Of a DNA stretch of 64,000 nt, positions 7,919-16,509 are shown piece by piece; positions within the stretch are counted from its first letter, which is position 1; each line of letters starts with the position of its first letter. The translations under genes and the position numbers were made by a program. Source of the DNA: an uncultured Paludibaculum sp. (GTDB taxonomy: Bacteria > Acidobacteriota > Terriglobia > Bryobacterales > Bryobacteraceae); the NCBI RefSeq assembly GCF_963665245.1, contig NZ_OY762267.1, positions 2,604,001-2,668,000 of the forward strand, given 5' to 3'. The notes under the pieces were generated by a model. That model did not search any database and was not told the DNA's origin. It saw only the letters and a list, made by a program, of their open reading frames with translations.

Positions 7919-9787
7919 CTAGTTCGCCGGCGACGGCTCCTCGACAACCACCGGCGGCTCCTCGACAACCACGGGCGGCTCCTCGACAACCACCGGCGGC
8001 TCCTCGACAACCACGGGCGGTTCCTCGACAACCACCGGCGGATCCTGCACCACCAGGATGACCGGGATCTCCAGCACCGGCAGGAAGGCATCGTTGACCG
8101 TCACTTTGATGACCGTGTGGTACTCTCCCACTGCCAACCCCTCGGGGTTGACACGGAATTTGAGCTTCATCGGAACAGTGTCGCCATCCTTCTCCAGGAT
8201 CAACCACGGCTCCGTGGTTTCGGGGCCCTCAGCCGGAAACGACTGCGGGCAGCCCGCGTAGACGACGGACTCGATGGGTGCAGGCACTTCTCCGCCCAAC
8301 ACGTAAGTAAAGCGCGCTTCCGATAGATCGCCGAACCAGATACCCAGCCACGGGTCGCATACCTGTGTGACAAAGGCGTCGTTCGTGCTGCCGAGTTTGG
8401 TCTGCAGCGCATCCGTGGAAAGAGGCAGGTCAGGCGAGTAGGTCACTCCGGCAATGGTGGCAACTTCTCCGGGTCCGAGCGCAAGAGCGTAAGACTCATC
8501 GCGATCGCTTCCGCCCCAAAACGTGGAGTAGATGATCTGTTTCTGCTCCAGGTCGAGCCTGAGCAGGTAAGCGTCGAACTTTCCGGCGTGGTCGGGCTGC
8601 AGGGACCGGAAACCGGGAAAGTCCGGCGAGTTTGTGAATCCAGTGACATAGACGAAACCGCGAGCATCGATCTTCACCGCCGTGGCGGTTTCATCGGGAT
8701 CGGTGGGACCTGATGTGCTTCCACCCAGGTAAGTGAGGTATTCGGCGGCGGTACCATCGGCGCTCAGACGCAGGAGAAAGGCGTCACGGAAGCCGCCTCC
8801 GAATTCTGGTTGAATCGCGTTCTCGGTGGTTGGTAGTTGCTTGGAGGAGGTGTGACCGACGACGTAGGCCCGGCCGTCTCTGTCGACCGTGAGGCCCTGG
8901 ACCTTGGTGTACCCGCCCTTCCAGCCCACGTAGGTGAAGTACTCGAGTCCATCGCCCTCGGGCTTGACCCGCGCCACGAAGCTCGAGTAGCTCTGCGGCT
9001 GTGTGATGTAGGCATTTTCCGTCGCCATCGCGGTGGACATGGTCTCGCCAGCCACGTAAAGGGAGTCGTCGGGACCAATTGCCATGGCGTAGATGTTGTC
9101 CGTGCCGCTGTTGCCACCGAGGTAAGTGGCGTAGGCGAGTTGATAGTCCGGAGTGATCTTGGCGATGAATGCATCCTGCCCGCCTCCGGAGATCTGCGGT
9201 TGCAGTGCGTTTTTGACCGGGAGTTGAGTGGATGATGCGCGGCCGGCCAGGTAGAGATTCCCCACGGAGTCCAGCGCCAGAGCGAGACCTTCCTCATTGC
9301 GCTCGCCGCCAAAGTAAGTGGAGAAGAGCAGCGTGCCCGCTGGATCAAACTTCATGACGAAACAGATGTTGAGTCCTGGTTGTTTGTCCTGAATGGGATT
9401 CAGTAGTGGAAGATCACGGGCTCCCGTGGTGCCGGCAACATAGATGTTCCCATCCTTATCCAAGACCACGGCGTGAGCTACAGTGTTGGACGATCCACCT
9501 ATTTGTGCGCGCCAGAGCACTTCCTTGCCTTCGGGCCGGTACTTGGTGAGGTACGCCTTAAAGACGGCCGAGGTCAACGGCTTGCCGCCAACGGGCGTTA
9601 CGGGAATGTCGCGCGATTCGCTCTCCCCGGCTACGTAGATGAAGCCATTGGGGTCGACGGCCACGGCTGTTGCGTCGTCGTAGCGATCGCCACCATTGAA
9701 GGTGGAGAAGACGAGACGCTTGTTCTCTGACGGGGATTGCGCAGCCAACGTGGCCGCGACAGCAACGAGTAGGATGATCTTCCGCAT
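7919..9787 (-). CDS. Secreted SBBP-repeat beta-propeller protein with Pro/Val/Glu repeat tail
   Basis: A 622-residue protein from the ATG at 9787, with a signal peptide (MRKIILLVAVAATLAAQS). The body holds seven or so SBBP-type repeats (pattern DxxGxxYvaGxTxSxxlP, spaced about 60 residues), expected to form an extracellular beta-propeller. A beta-sandwich-like region follows (about 495-580), and the protein ends with five copies of a seven-residue PPVVVEE unit. The open frame runs up to 9970, but the extra N-terminus has no signal and would overlap treY, so 9787 is preferred. Such proteins are abundant in Solibacter-like bacteria; their function is unknown. No sorting signal or membrane anchor is visible. 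Confidence 0.88.
   Translation of the reverse strand: MRKIILLVAVAATLAAQSPSENKRLVFSTFNGGDRYDDATAVAVDPNGFIYVAGESESRDIPVTPVGGKPLTSAVFKAYLTKYRPEGKEVLWRAQIGGSSNTVAHAVVLDKDGNIYVAGTTGARDLPLLNPIQDKQPGLNICFVMKFDPAGTLLFSTYFGGERNEEGLALALDSVGNLYLAGRASSTQLPVKNALQPQISGGGQDAFIAKITPDYQLAYATYLGGNSGTDNIYAMAIGPDDSLYVAGETMSTAMATENAYITQPQSYSSFVARVKPEGDGLEYFTYVGWKGGYTKVQGLTVDRDGRAYVVGHTSSKQLPTTENAIQPEFGGGFRDAFLLRLSADGTAAEYLTYLGGSTSGPTDPDETATAVKIDARGFVYVTGFTNSPDFPGFRSLQPDHAGKFDAYLLRLDLEQKQIIYSTFWGGSDRDESYALALGPGEVATIAGVTYSPDLPLSTDALQTKLGSTNDAFVTQVCDPWLGIWFGDLSEARFTYVLGGEVPAPIESVVYAGCPQSFPAEGPETTEPWLILEKDGDTVPMKLKFRVNPEGLAVGEYHTVIKVTVNDAFLPVLEIPVILVVQDPPVVVEEPPVVVEEPPVVVEEPPVVVEEPPVVVEEPSPAN
7935..8039 (-). repeat. 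Five tandem 21-bp in-frame repeats (PPVVVEE)
   Basis: Five contiguous 21-bp units at 7935, 7956, 7977, 7998 and 8019 encode PPVVVEE at the C-terminus of the SBBP protein. Units alternate between two versions that differ at one base (ACCGGC versus ACGGGC), so the higher-order period is 42 bp. This suggests expansion by two-unit duplication. The array is in frame and coding. Confidence 0.95.
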
Positions 9788-9894
9788 ACACAGAAGACGC
9801 GCGGCATTCTTCTGAACGGGATCACAGGTAGATGGGAATTCGTGAGACAGCTCCAGTGAGTAGGACGCCGGCGCACTCCGAGTCCTCTTGCTCG

Positions 9895-12744
9895 CTAGGT
9901 CAGGGTGACCAGCGCTGCGGGTATGCGGCCAAAAAGCGCGCGCAACGGAATTGACCCGGCGCAGGTCCATCGCTCGTTAGTGAGTAGGTTCACGACACTT
10001 TTGCCGGCTAGTTGCGCGGGTACCGGAAGCACAGTCTCGTGCCACTCCTCCGCGGCCTTCCCGTAGGGCGCATCACCCAGAAGCTCAGTGAACCAGCGAA
10101 GGACGGCGGCGAGCAGTACCTTCTCACCTTGAATCCGCGCGAACGCCACCACGTGATCGCTGATTGGGCCTGAGGCGTAGAGCGGCGCATATCGGCCGTC
10201 GATCAGCAAGTCGGGGTTCTCTCGCCGAAAGTTCAGCCCAATCGCGGTGATAGCCGCTTTCAGTTCGCCCGCATCGGGCTGCTGGCCGATCTGCGCGAAA
10301 TCGTAGACACGGTTCTCATTGAGTGCATAGTCAGCCTGAGCGCGCCAACGGCTGAACCAGTTCCGACGGGTGTCGAAGTCGACGGGGTGGCGATTGTCGG
10401 GGTCCACAAGTGTCAGATCCCAGAACTCGGTGCCCTGATAGAAATCGGTGACTCCCGGTGAGGCAAGCTTCAAGGTGAGCTGCGAGAGGGAGTTCAGCGC
10501 CCCAAAATAGGCGATCCGGTCGGCAAAGGCGCCGAACGACTCACGGAATGCCGCGGAGTGCTGTTCCGTCATCAGGCTACGGATGAAATGCGCAAGAGCG
10601 TTGTCGTACTCGTTGGAGGGATTGATCCAGCTCGAGTGAGTCTTGGCCTCCTTGATGGCCTTGGACATGTACTCGTGAATGCGGCTCTGCAGCCGTTCGT
10701 CGTTCCAGCCCTGGGGTACCGACCAAATGGCCAGGAGGCTCTGGTAGAAAAGGTATTCGTCATTCCGGTCTGGCGCGACCTGTCCGCCCGTCCGGGTACG
10801 GGCCGGCGCAACGATCTTCGACCAAATACGCAAGTGCTTACGCCACTCTTCGGGCAACTCCGACAGCACGCTGACGCGCACGCGGGCATCCTCCCCACGC
10901 TTGGTGTCGTGCGTGGATGTGGTAATCATCGAACGCGGACTGCTGGCCTGGCGGTAGGCATTGGCGGCGTGAAAGTCCTCGAGCGGCGAACCGAGGGCAG
11001 CCGGCTCGCCACCCACTTCGTTGAGGGAGGCGAGGGGGCAATAGCGATAGAAGGCGGTATCCTCAATCCCCTTGGCCTGCACTGGGCTCGTGTACTGCTG
11101 GAACTTCTGAGCCAACCTTAGGCGGCGCGCCAGGATGCGTCCTTCGGGCTCGGCGAAATCAGGACACAGGCTCTCTCGAATGAAGGAGAAGATCGACGAT
11201 TCCATCGCGGGATTCCGGACAACAGCGTCGTTGATCGCTCTGTCAACTACATCCCGGTCGTACTCACCGACACCGCGCGGGCTGATATAGGTGCGGTAGA
11301 CGGGGAAGCAGGCCACGACCTCGCGCAAGGCCTCCTGGAGACTGTCGAGAGTGAAGTCGCGACAACGTCGATCCTCTTCCGACATGCGATTCAATTCGTG
11401 CGCCAGCACATTCAGTTCGCTGACCATCGAGGTCGAAATAATCTGCTGTTTGGCGGAGTAACAGATCTCCTCGAAATCCACGCTGCGGCGCGAGAAGCTG
11501 TGGTAGATGCGGCGAATCGACTCGAGGTTCTTTGGTTTCACGAACAGGCGATTCACCTGGTTCAAATACTCATAGCCGGTGGTGCCATCCACCGGCCATT
11601 CGGAGGTGAGCCGCTCAGTGGAGGCGAGAATCTTCTCCACGACGATATAACAGGCCGGATGACCGCAGGCCACGGTTTCTCGCAATTGATGCAGATAGCT
11701 GGTCGGGTCGTAAAGCCCGTCGATGTGATCGAGACGCAGTCCCTGGACGCGGCCGGAATGCATCAACTCGACGACTTTGGCGTGGGCCGACTCAAAAACC
11801 TGGGGCGACTCCATCCGCAGTCCGGCGAGCTCGTTGATGTCAAAGAAGCGGCGATAGTTGATTTCGTGCAGTGCGGTACGCCAGTAGCTGAGGCGATAGG
11901 GCTGCAATTCCAGCAGTTCATGCAGCAAGTCGAAACTGGCGGGGCTGCCAGGCTGACCGTTGAATTCCTGGACGTTCACATCAATGTGCCGCTGTAGCGG
12001 CTCCGATTGATCCAACAGCCGCGCAAGCCGTTGGCCGGCGATATTGAGTTCTCGGACGCGGTCAGAGATGGCGGCTTGGGAATCGTCCGTGTAATGCGGA
12101 AGGTGGTCAAGCTGAAACAGAATGCTGAGGAATTCCTGGTGAGTTTCTGGCTCCTCGGCCAGCACTTCGGCCAACGCCTCTTCCCTGTGGCGAAGTATGA
12201 TGCGACACTGCCGGGGATTCAACGGAAGATTCTGTTCCCAGTAACGTAGGGAAAAGTCGCCACGATGATGGACGACCTGCAGCTCTCCAGACTCCAGAGC
12301 TGTCCCATATTGATGACCCAGAATCGGCAACAGCACCTTGTTCTGAAGCTCGTCCTTGACGGGCTGCCAGTCAATATCAAAGTACTCGGCAAACTGCGAG
12401 GAAGGGCCGTTGCGGAGAACATCACGCCAAGCTTCGTTGTACAGCGAATCGGCGCACATGTGGTTGGCTACATAGTCGAGGACGATTCCCATGGAATGGT
12501 GGGCCGCGGCCTCGCAGAGGCCGGTGAAGCCCTGCTCACCTCCAAGCTCGTGACTGATCACCGCGGGATCGCAGATGTCGTAGCCGTGCCGGCTATGGGG
12601 GCGCGCTTTCCAGATGGGTGAGAGGTAGAGATGAGTGACGCCCAGGTCCGCAAGGTACGGGACCAACTGACGCACCGCGTCGAAACCGAGATCGTCGTTG
12701 AGCTGTAAGCGATAAGTACTAACAGGATTGGGTGGACTGGGCAT
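9895..12744 (-). CDS. treY: Maltooligosyl trehalose synthase
   Basis: A 949-residue GH13 family enzyme that converts the reducing end of a malto-oligosaccharide into an alpha,alpha-1,1-linked trehalosyl end, the first step of the TreY-TreZ route from glycogen. The N-terminus has the family signature STYRLQL followed by LVPYLADLGVTHLYLSPIWKARPHSRHGYD. Further GH13 regions include VLDYVANHM, GLRLDHIDGL and the C-terminal FYQGTEFWDLTLVDPDNRHPVD. The start at 12744 was chosen over an upstream in-frame one at 12789 because the conserved block then begins within 10 residues; this leaves 2 nt after the treZ stop. Length is usual for the family (about 800-950). Confidence 0.95.
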   Translation of the reverse strand: MPSPPNPVSTYRLQLNDDLGFDAVRQLVPYLADLGVTHLYLSPIWKARPHSRHGYDICDPAVISHELGGEQGFTGLCEAAAHHSMGIVLDYVANHMCADSLYNEAWRDVLRNGPSSQFAEYFDIDWQPVKDELQNKVLLPILGHQYGTALESGELQVVHHRGDFSLRYWEQNLPLNPRQCRIILRHREEALAEVLAEEPETHQEFLSILFQLDHLPHYTDDSQAAISDRVRELNIAGQRLARLLDQSEPLQRHIDVNVQEFNGQPGSPASFDLLHELLELQPYRLSYWRTALHEINYRRFFDINELAGLRMESPQVFESAHAKVVELMHSGRVQGLRLDHIDGLYDPTSYLHQLRETVACGHPACYIVVEKILASTERLTSEWPVDGTTGYEYLNQVNRLFVKPKNLESIRRIYHSFSRRSVDFEEICYSAKQQIISTSMVSELNVLAHELNRMSEEDRRCRDFTLDSLQEALREVVACFPVYRTYISPRGVGEYDRDVVDRAINDAVVRNPAMESSIFSFIRESLCPDFAEPEGRILARRLRLAQKFQQYTSPVQAKGIEDTAFYRYCPLASLNEVGGEPAALGSPLEDFHAANAYRQASSPRSMITTSTHDTKRGEDARVRVSVLSELPEEWRKHLRIWSKIVAPARTRTGGQVAPDRNDEYLFYQSLLAIWSVPQGWNDERLQSRIHEYMSKAIKEAKTHSSWINPSNEYDNALAHFIRSLMTEQHSAAFRESFGAFADRIAYFGALNSLSQLTLKLASPGVTDFYQGTEFWDLTLVDPDNRHPVDFDTRRNWFSRWRAQADYALNENRVYDFAQIGQQPDAGELKAAITAIGLNFRRENPDLLIDGRYAPLYASGPISDHVVAFARIQGEKVLLAAVLRWFTELLGDAPYGKAAEEWHETVLPVPAQLAGKSVVNLLTNERWTCAGSIPLRALFGRIPAALVTLT

Positions 12745-12746
12745 GG

Positions 12747-14579
12747 CTATTCCGCGACATCTTCCGCTTCCGCAGTGAAAACAGCACATCCGGCGCGCAC
12801 AAAGACAAGGCGCGTATCCTCAGTGATACGGGGTCGTGACACTGGGTCGACGGCGAATCCGCGGTCTTCGCTGGTCAGCGCGATCCGGCCCTCAAGAGGA
12901 AGGCCACCCCATACCCCGCCTGACTGGAGAGCCACGTGGACGGAAATCGTCTGTCCCTCGTCTCGCCATACCAGCGAGATCAGTCCTTCGCGTTCACAGA
13001 CTGTGCAAGTCATCGAGCGATCGCCAATCTGATTCCGCAAGGCGATGAGGCGTTGGTACCAAAGCAACATGGCCTGATGACCGGGTTGGGCACGCTCGTC
13101 CCAATCAAGCTTGCTGCGGACGAAGGTCGCTTCGGCCTGCGGATCGGGGATGGTGGCTCGAGTCGCCTCATCGGAGAACTCGGGGAAGTGGGCAAACTCG
13201 CGCCTACGTCCCTCGCTCACGAGCGGTCCAAGCTGGTCGTTGTGATCGGTGAAGAACTGAAATGGAGCGGTAGCAGCCCACTCCTGGCCCATGAAGAGCA
13301 GAGGCGTCTCTGGAGCAAGCAGGAGCAGTGCGCTGGCGGCCCGAAAACACTCTGGCGCGATCTGGTGATTCAGGCGCTCGCCGCGTGCGCGGTTGCCGAT
13401 CTGGTCGTGGTTCTGGATACAGATGATGAAGCGGTCACGGCGCAGAGCGCCGGTGGGCGTTCCACGCGGCGCCTTGTGACGAATGGAGGGCTGCCCTTCG
13501 TAGAACCAGCCGCGGGAGAGAGTGCGGGCGACATCGGCAGGGCTGCCGGAGTAGTCCGCATAGTAGCCGTGACGGTCGCCGGCCAGCGCGCTCCGCACCT
13601 CATGGTGGAAATCGTCCGCCCAGACAGCATCCAGGCCGAAGCCCCCGTGCTCCGGAGATTCGATCAGAGTGTTGAGATTGCGTTCATCCTCCGCGATGAC
13701 AAGCACCTGCCGGCCCAACTCGGCCGCACGCCGGTGGAGTGTTGCGGACAGTTCCGCCAGAAAATGGATGGGACTGGTGTCCTGAATGGCGTGGGTCGCA
13801 TCCAGCCGAAATCCGTCGACGTGGTACTCCTCCAGCCAATGGAGGGCATTTTGAATGAAGAACGCGCGGGCCGTCTCCGAGTGGACCTCATCGAAGTTGA
13901 GGCCATCGCCCCAGGGCGTTTGCACCCGTTGCGCGTAGAATCCGGAGTGGAACAGCCGCTGGTACGCACCATCCGGACCGAAGTGGTTGTATACGACGTC
14001 GAGGTATACGGCAAGCCCGGCCCCGTGGGCACGGTCCACCAATGCCCGCAGGTCCTCTGGGCGCCCATAGTTGTGATTCGGTGCGTAGATCGCGACGCCA
14101 TCGTAGCCCCAGTTGCGGCGGCCAGGGCAATCGGACAGCGGCATGAGTTCTATGGCTGAGACGCCTAACTCCGCGAGCTCGGGCAATCGAGCCATGGCAG
14201 CCCGAAATGTGCCTCCGCGTGTAAAAGTCCCGCAGTGCAGTTCGTAGATCACGGCCCGGGACCACGGCCGCGGCGTGAAGTCGCGGTCTGTCCACAGGAA
14301 CTCCGGGTCGATCACTTCAGAGAGCCCGTGTACGCCGTCCGGCTGGTATCGTGATGCCGGATCGGGAAAGGGGCCCTGCCCGTTGATCCTGTAGCCGTAG
14401 CGGGCCCCCGCCCGCAATCCGGGGACAAACGCCTGACGGAGTCCGTCGAATCGCTCTTCCAGCTTCGGACCCGGCTCGTCGGAGTCGCCCAACACAAGCT
14501 CAATGTCCGATGTCTGACTCCAAATCTGGAACAAGACGCCGCCATCCTGCGTGCGGGTCCCGAACCGGCATGAGCCCAT
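12747..14579 (-). CDS. treZ: Maltooligosyl trehalose trehalohydrolase
   Basis: A GH13 enzyme of about 610 residues that releases free trehalose from the maltooligosyl trehalose made by TreY. An N-terminal CBM48-like E-set domain (about 1-95) precedes the barrel. Motifs include VYLDVVYNHFGPDG (region I), DGFRLDATHAI (region II, nucleophile Asp), LVIAEDERN (region III, Glu) and the final NHDQIGNRARG (region IV). Two starts are possible: ATG at 14579, or TTG at 14588 overlapping the GH15 stop (TTGA) with an AGGAG eight bases upstream. ATG is given because it fits the family N-terminus. It is directly coupled to treY downstream. Confidence 0.94.
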   Translation of the reverse strand: MGSCRFGTRTQDGGVLFQIWSQTSDIELVLGDSDEPGPKLEERFDGLRQAFVPGLRAGARYGYRINGQGPFPDPASRYQPDGVHGLSEVIDPEFLWTDRDFTPRPWSRAVIYELHCGTFTRGGTFRAAMARLPELAELGVSAIELMPLSDCPGRRNWGYDGVAIYAPNHNYGRPEDLRALVDRAHGAGLAVYLDVVYNHFGPDGAYQRLFHSGFYAQRVQTPWGDGLNFDEVHSETARAFFIQNALHWLEEYHVDGFRLDATHAIQDTSPIHFLAELSATLHRRAAELGRQVLVIAEDERNLNTLIESPEHGGFGLDAVWADDFHHEVRSALAGDRHGYYADYSGSPADVARTLSRGWFYEGQPSIRHKAPRGTPTGALRRDRFIICIQNHDQIGNRARGERLNHQIAPECFRAASALLLLAPETPLLFMGQEWAATAPFQFFTDHNDQLGPLVSEGRRREFAHFPEFSDEATRATIPDPQAEATFVRSKLDWDERAQPGHQAMLLWYQRLIALRNQIGDRSMTCTVCEREGLISLVWRDEGQTISVHVALQSGGVWGGLPLEGRIALTSEDRGFAVDPVSRPRITEDTRLVFVRAGCAVFTAEAEDVAE

Positions 14580-14584
14580 TGGGC

Positions 14585-16471
14585 TCAACCTTTAAACTCC
14601 TGGCCATCGAGCCTTGCATTCAGATTGATGGCCGCGCTGACCAGGCCAAGATGCGTAAAGGCCTGCGGGAAATTGCCCAGCGATTCGCCGGTCGGTCCAA
14701 TTTCCTCCGAATAGAGGCCCAGGTGATTGCAGTAAGTGAGCATTTTCTCGAAGATGAGCCTGGCTTCTTCCAGACGGCCAGCCCGCGTGAGCGCCTCCAC
14801 CAGCCAGAACGTGCACATACTGAAGGTCCCCTCCGCCCCGGTCACGCCGTCGTCAGTGAAGACTTCGCCGTGCAATTGATAGCGGTAGACCAGACTGTCT
14901 GATACCAGGGTATCAATCGTTCGATCGATGGTGCTCAACATGCGCGGATCAGTCGGCGCGATGAAGTAGACCAGGGGCATGATGAGATTGGCCGCGTCAA
15001 GGGTCCGCTCCCCCGCAGCTTGGACGAAGCATTGCTGCTCGGCATCCCAGCCGTTATTCATGATCCATTCGAAGACGCGGTCACGCTCCTGCTCCAGATA
15101 CGCCCGGTTCAGCGGCAGGCTGCGTCGCGCGGCCAGGCGCAATCCGCGGTCCAACGCCACCCAGCACTGCAGCTTGGAGTAGATGAAGTGCTTGCGCCCG
15201 CTGCGGACTTCCCACAGCCCCTCGTCTGGCAATCCCCAATTAGCCGCCACCCATTCCAGCATCATACGCACCTGCCGCCACAGGCTGTAGCTGATGGGCA
15301 TCCCGTGTTTGTCGTAGAGATAGATGGAGTCGACCAGTTCACCGTAGATGTCGAGCTGAAGCTGGTTGTACGCACCGTTGCCAACACGAACAGGCCGCGA
15401 ATTCCGATAGCCCTCCAGGTGGTCGAGAGTGAATTCGGTGAGGTCGTGCCGCCCATCGATGGCGTACATCACGTTCAGCGGCCCGTTGACGCGCTCCTGC
15501 TCATGAACGCGGGACTCCAGCCAGCCCATGAACGCCGTAGCCTCCTCCGTGAAGCCAAGGCGCAGGAACGCGTAGACCGTGAAGGCGGCATCGCGAATCC
15601 ACGTATAGCGGTAATCCCAGTTGCGCGCCCCGCCTACTTCCTCGGGCAAACTGCAGGTGGGCGAGGCAACAATGGCGCCCGTAGGCCGGTAGGTCAACAA
15701 CTTCAGCACCAGTGCCGAACGGATGATGCGCTCGCGCCAGCGGCCCGTGTATGTACAGCGGCTCAGCCAACCGCGCCAGAACTTCACCGCCTGATCCATC
15801 AGGATCTCGCCGTCGATGGGCTCGTGGCCACCCGGCAAGGGCTCGCCATGCTCCATGAAGCGCAGCGAAAAGGTGAAGCTCTCTTTGGGATGGATGTTGA
15901 ACTCCGCCACCGCATGGCCGTTCTCCTCGCAGACCGGTATGGCCGAGCTCAGGGCAAGACCGCCCGACTCGCTGCGGAACAATGCACCCCATGGCCGGAT
16001 TTCGGTTTCATGCGGCACCAGTGCATAGCCGAACGCGGGTGCGCAGTCGACGCGGATCCGCGTGATGCCCCGCACGCCGCGGACGATGCGAATGATCTCG
16101 CTGGGCGCCTGGGCCCCAGCCCGCAATCCTTCGTCCCGAACGGGCATGAAGTCGAGAACCTCGGCCACGCCGTCGGGCCGTAGGAATCGAGTCATCAGAA
16201 CGTTGGTCTCCGGCAGGTACATCTGCCGGTTGACGCCTTCGGTGACCGGCGCAATGCTGAAATAGCCGCCCTTGCCCTGGTCCAGAATCGCGCCAAACAC
16301 GCTGGGAGAGTCGAACTTCGGCAGACAACACCAGTCGATGACCCCCTCTGTGGAGACCAATGCGATGGACTGCAGGTTCCCGATGATCCCGCAAGATTCG
16401 ATAGGCCGATACTGCCGCGGCCGTTGATTGGTGCACGAGCCCAAGTGGTTGCCACCTCCAGTTGCTTGCAT
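14585..16471 (-). CDS. Glycoside hydrolase family 15 (glucoamylase/trehalase-like)
   Basis: A 628-residue GH15 protein. The N-terminal beta-sandwich contains SPSVFGAILD; the (alpha/alpha)6 barrel holds GARNWDYRYTWIRDAAFTVYAF, a GH15 hallmark with substrate-binding residues, then GLWEVR(S)GRKHFIYSK with the expected acid Glu, and the closing EGTFSMCTFWLVEAL and GLYSEEI with the second catalytic Glu. No signal peptide, so it should be cytoplasmic. Members of this group hydrolyse alpha-1,4-glucans or trehalose; placement directly before treZ-treY fits either glycogen breakdown or trehalose recycling. Sequence alone does not separate these. It begins 38 bp after the end of nuoN on the same strand. 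Confidence 0.9.
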   Translation of the reverse strand: MQATGGGNHLGSCTNQRPRQYRPIESCGIIGNLQSIALVSTEGVIDWCCLPKFDSPSVFGAILDQGKGGYFSIAPVTEGVNRQMYLPETNVLMTRFLRPDGVAEVLDFMPVRDEGLRAGAQAPSEIIRIVRGVRGITRIRVDCAPAFGYALVPHETEIRPWGALFRSESGGLALSSAIPVCEENGHAVAEFNIHPKESFTFSLRFMEHGEPLPGGHEPIDGEILMDQAVKFWRGWLSRCTYTGRWRERIIRSALVLKLLTYRPTGAIVASPTCSLPEEVGGARNWDYRYTWIRDAAFTVYAFLRLGFTEEATAFMGWLESRVHEQERVNGPLNVMYAIDGRHDLTEFTLDHLEGYRNSRPVRVGNGAYNQLQLDIYGELVDSIYLYDKHGMPISYSLWRQVRMMLEWVAANWGLPDEGLWEVRSGRKHFIYSKLQCWVALDRGLRLAARRSLPLNRAYLEQERDRVFEWIMNNGWDAEQQCFVQAAGERTLDAANLIMPLVYFIAPTDPRMLSTIDRTIDTLVSDSLVYRYQLHGEVFTDDGVTGAEGTFSMCTFWLVEALTRAGRLEEARLIFEKMLTYCNHLGLYSEEIGPTGESLGNFPQAFTHLGLVSAAINLNARLDGQEFKG

Positions 16472-16509
16472 CTTCGCACAAGCGATGGGGTGGTGTTTGT
16501 CTGCCGGGC

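Noticed and set aside
7935..8039. Regular repeats considered as a CRISPR array
   Set aside because: Units are contiguous 21-mers without spacers and are in frame in a secreted protein.
12936..14159. 407-codon plus-strand open frame opposite treZ
   Set aside because: Antisense to the clear GH13 motifs of treZ; no family sequence, no ribosome-binding site.
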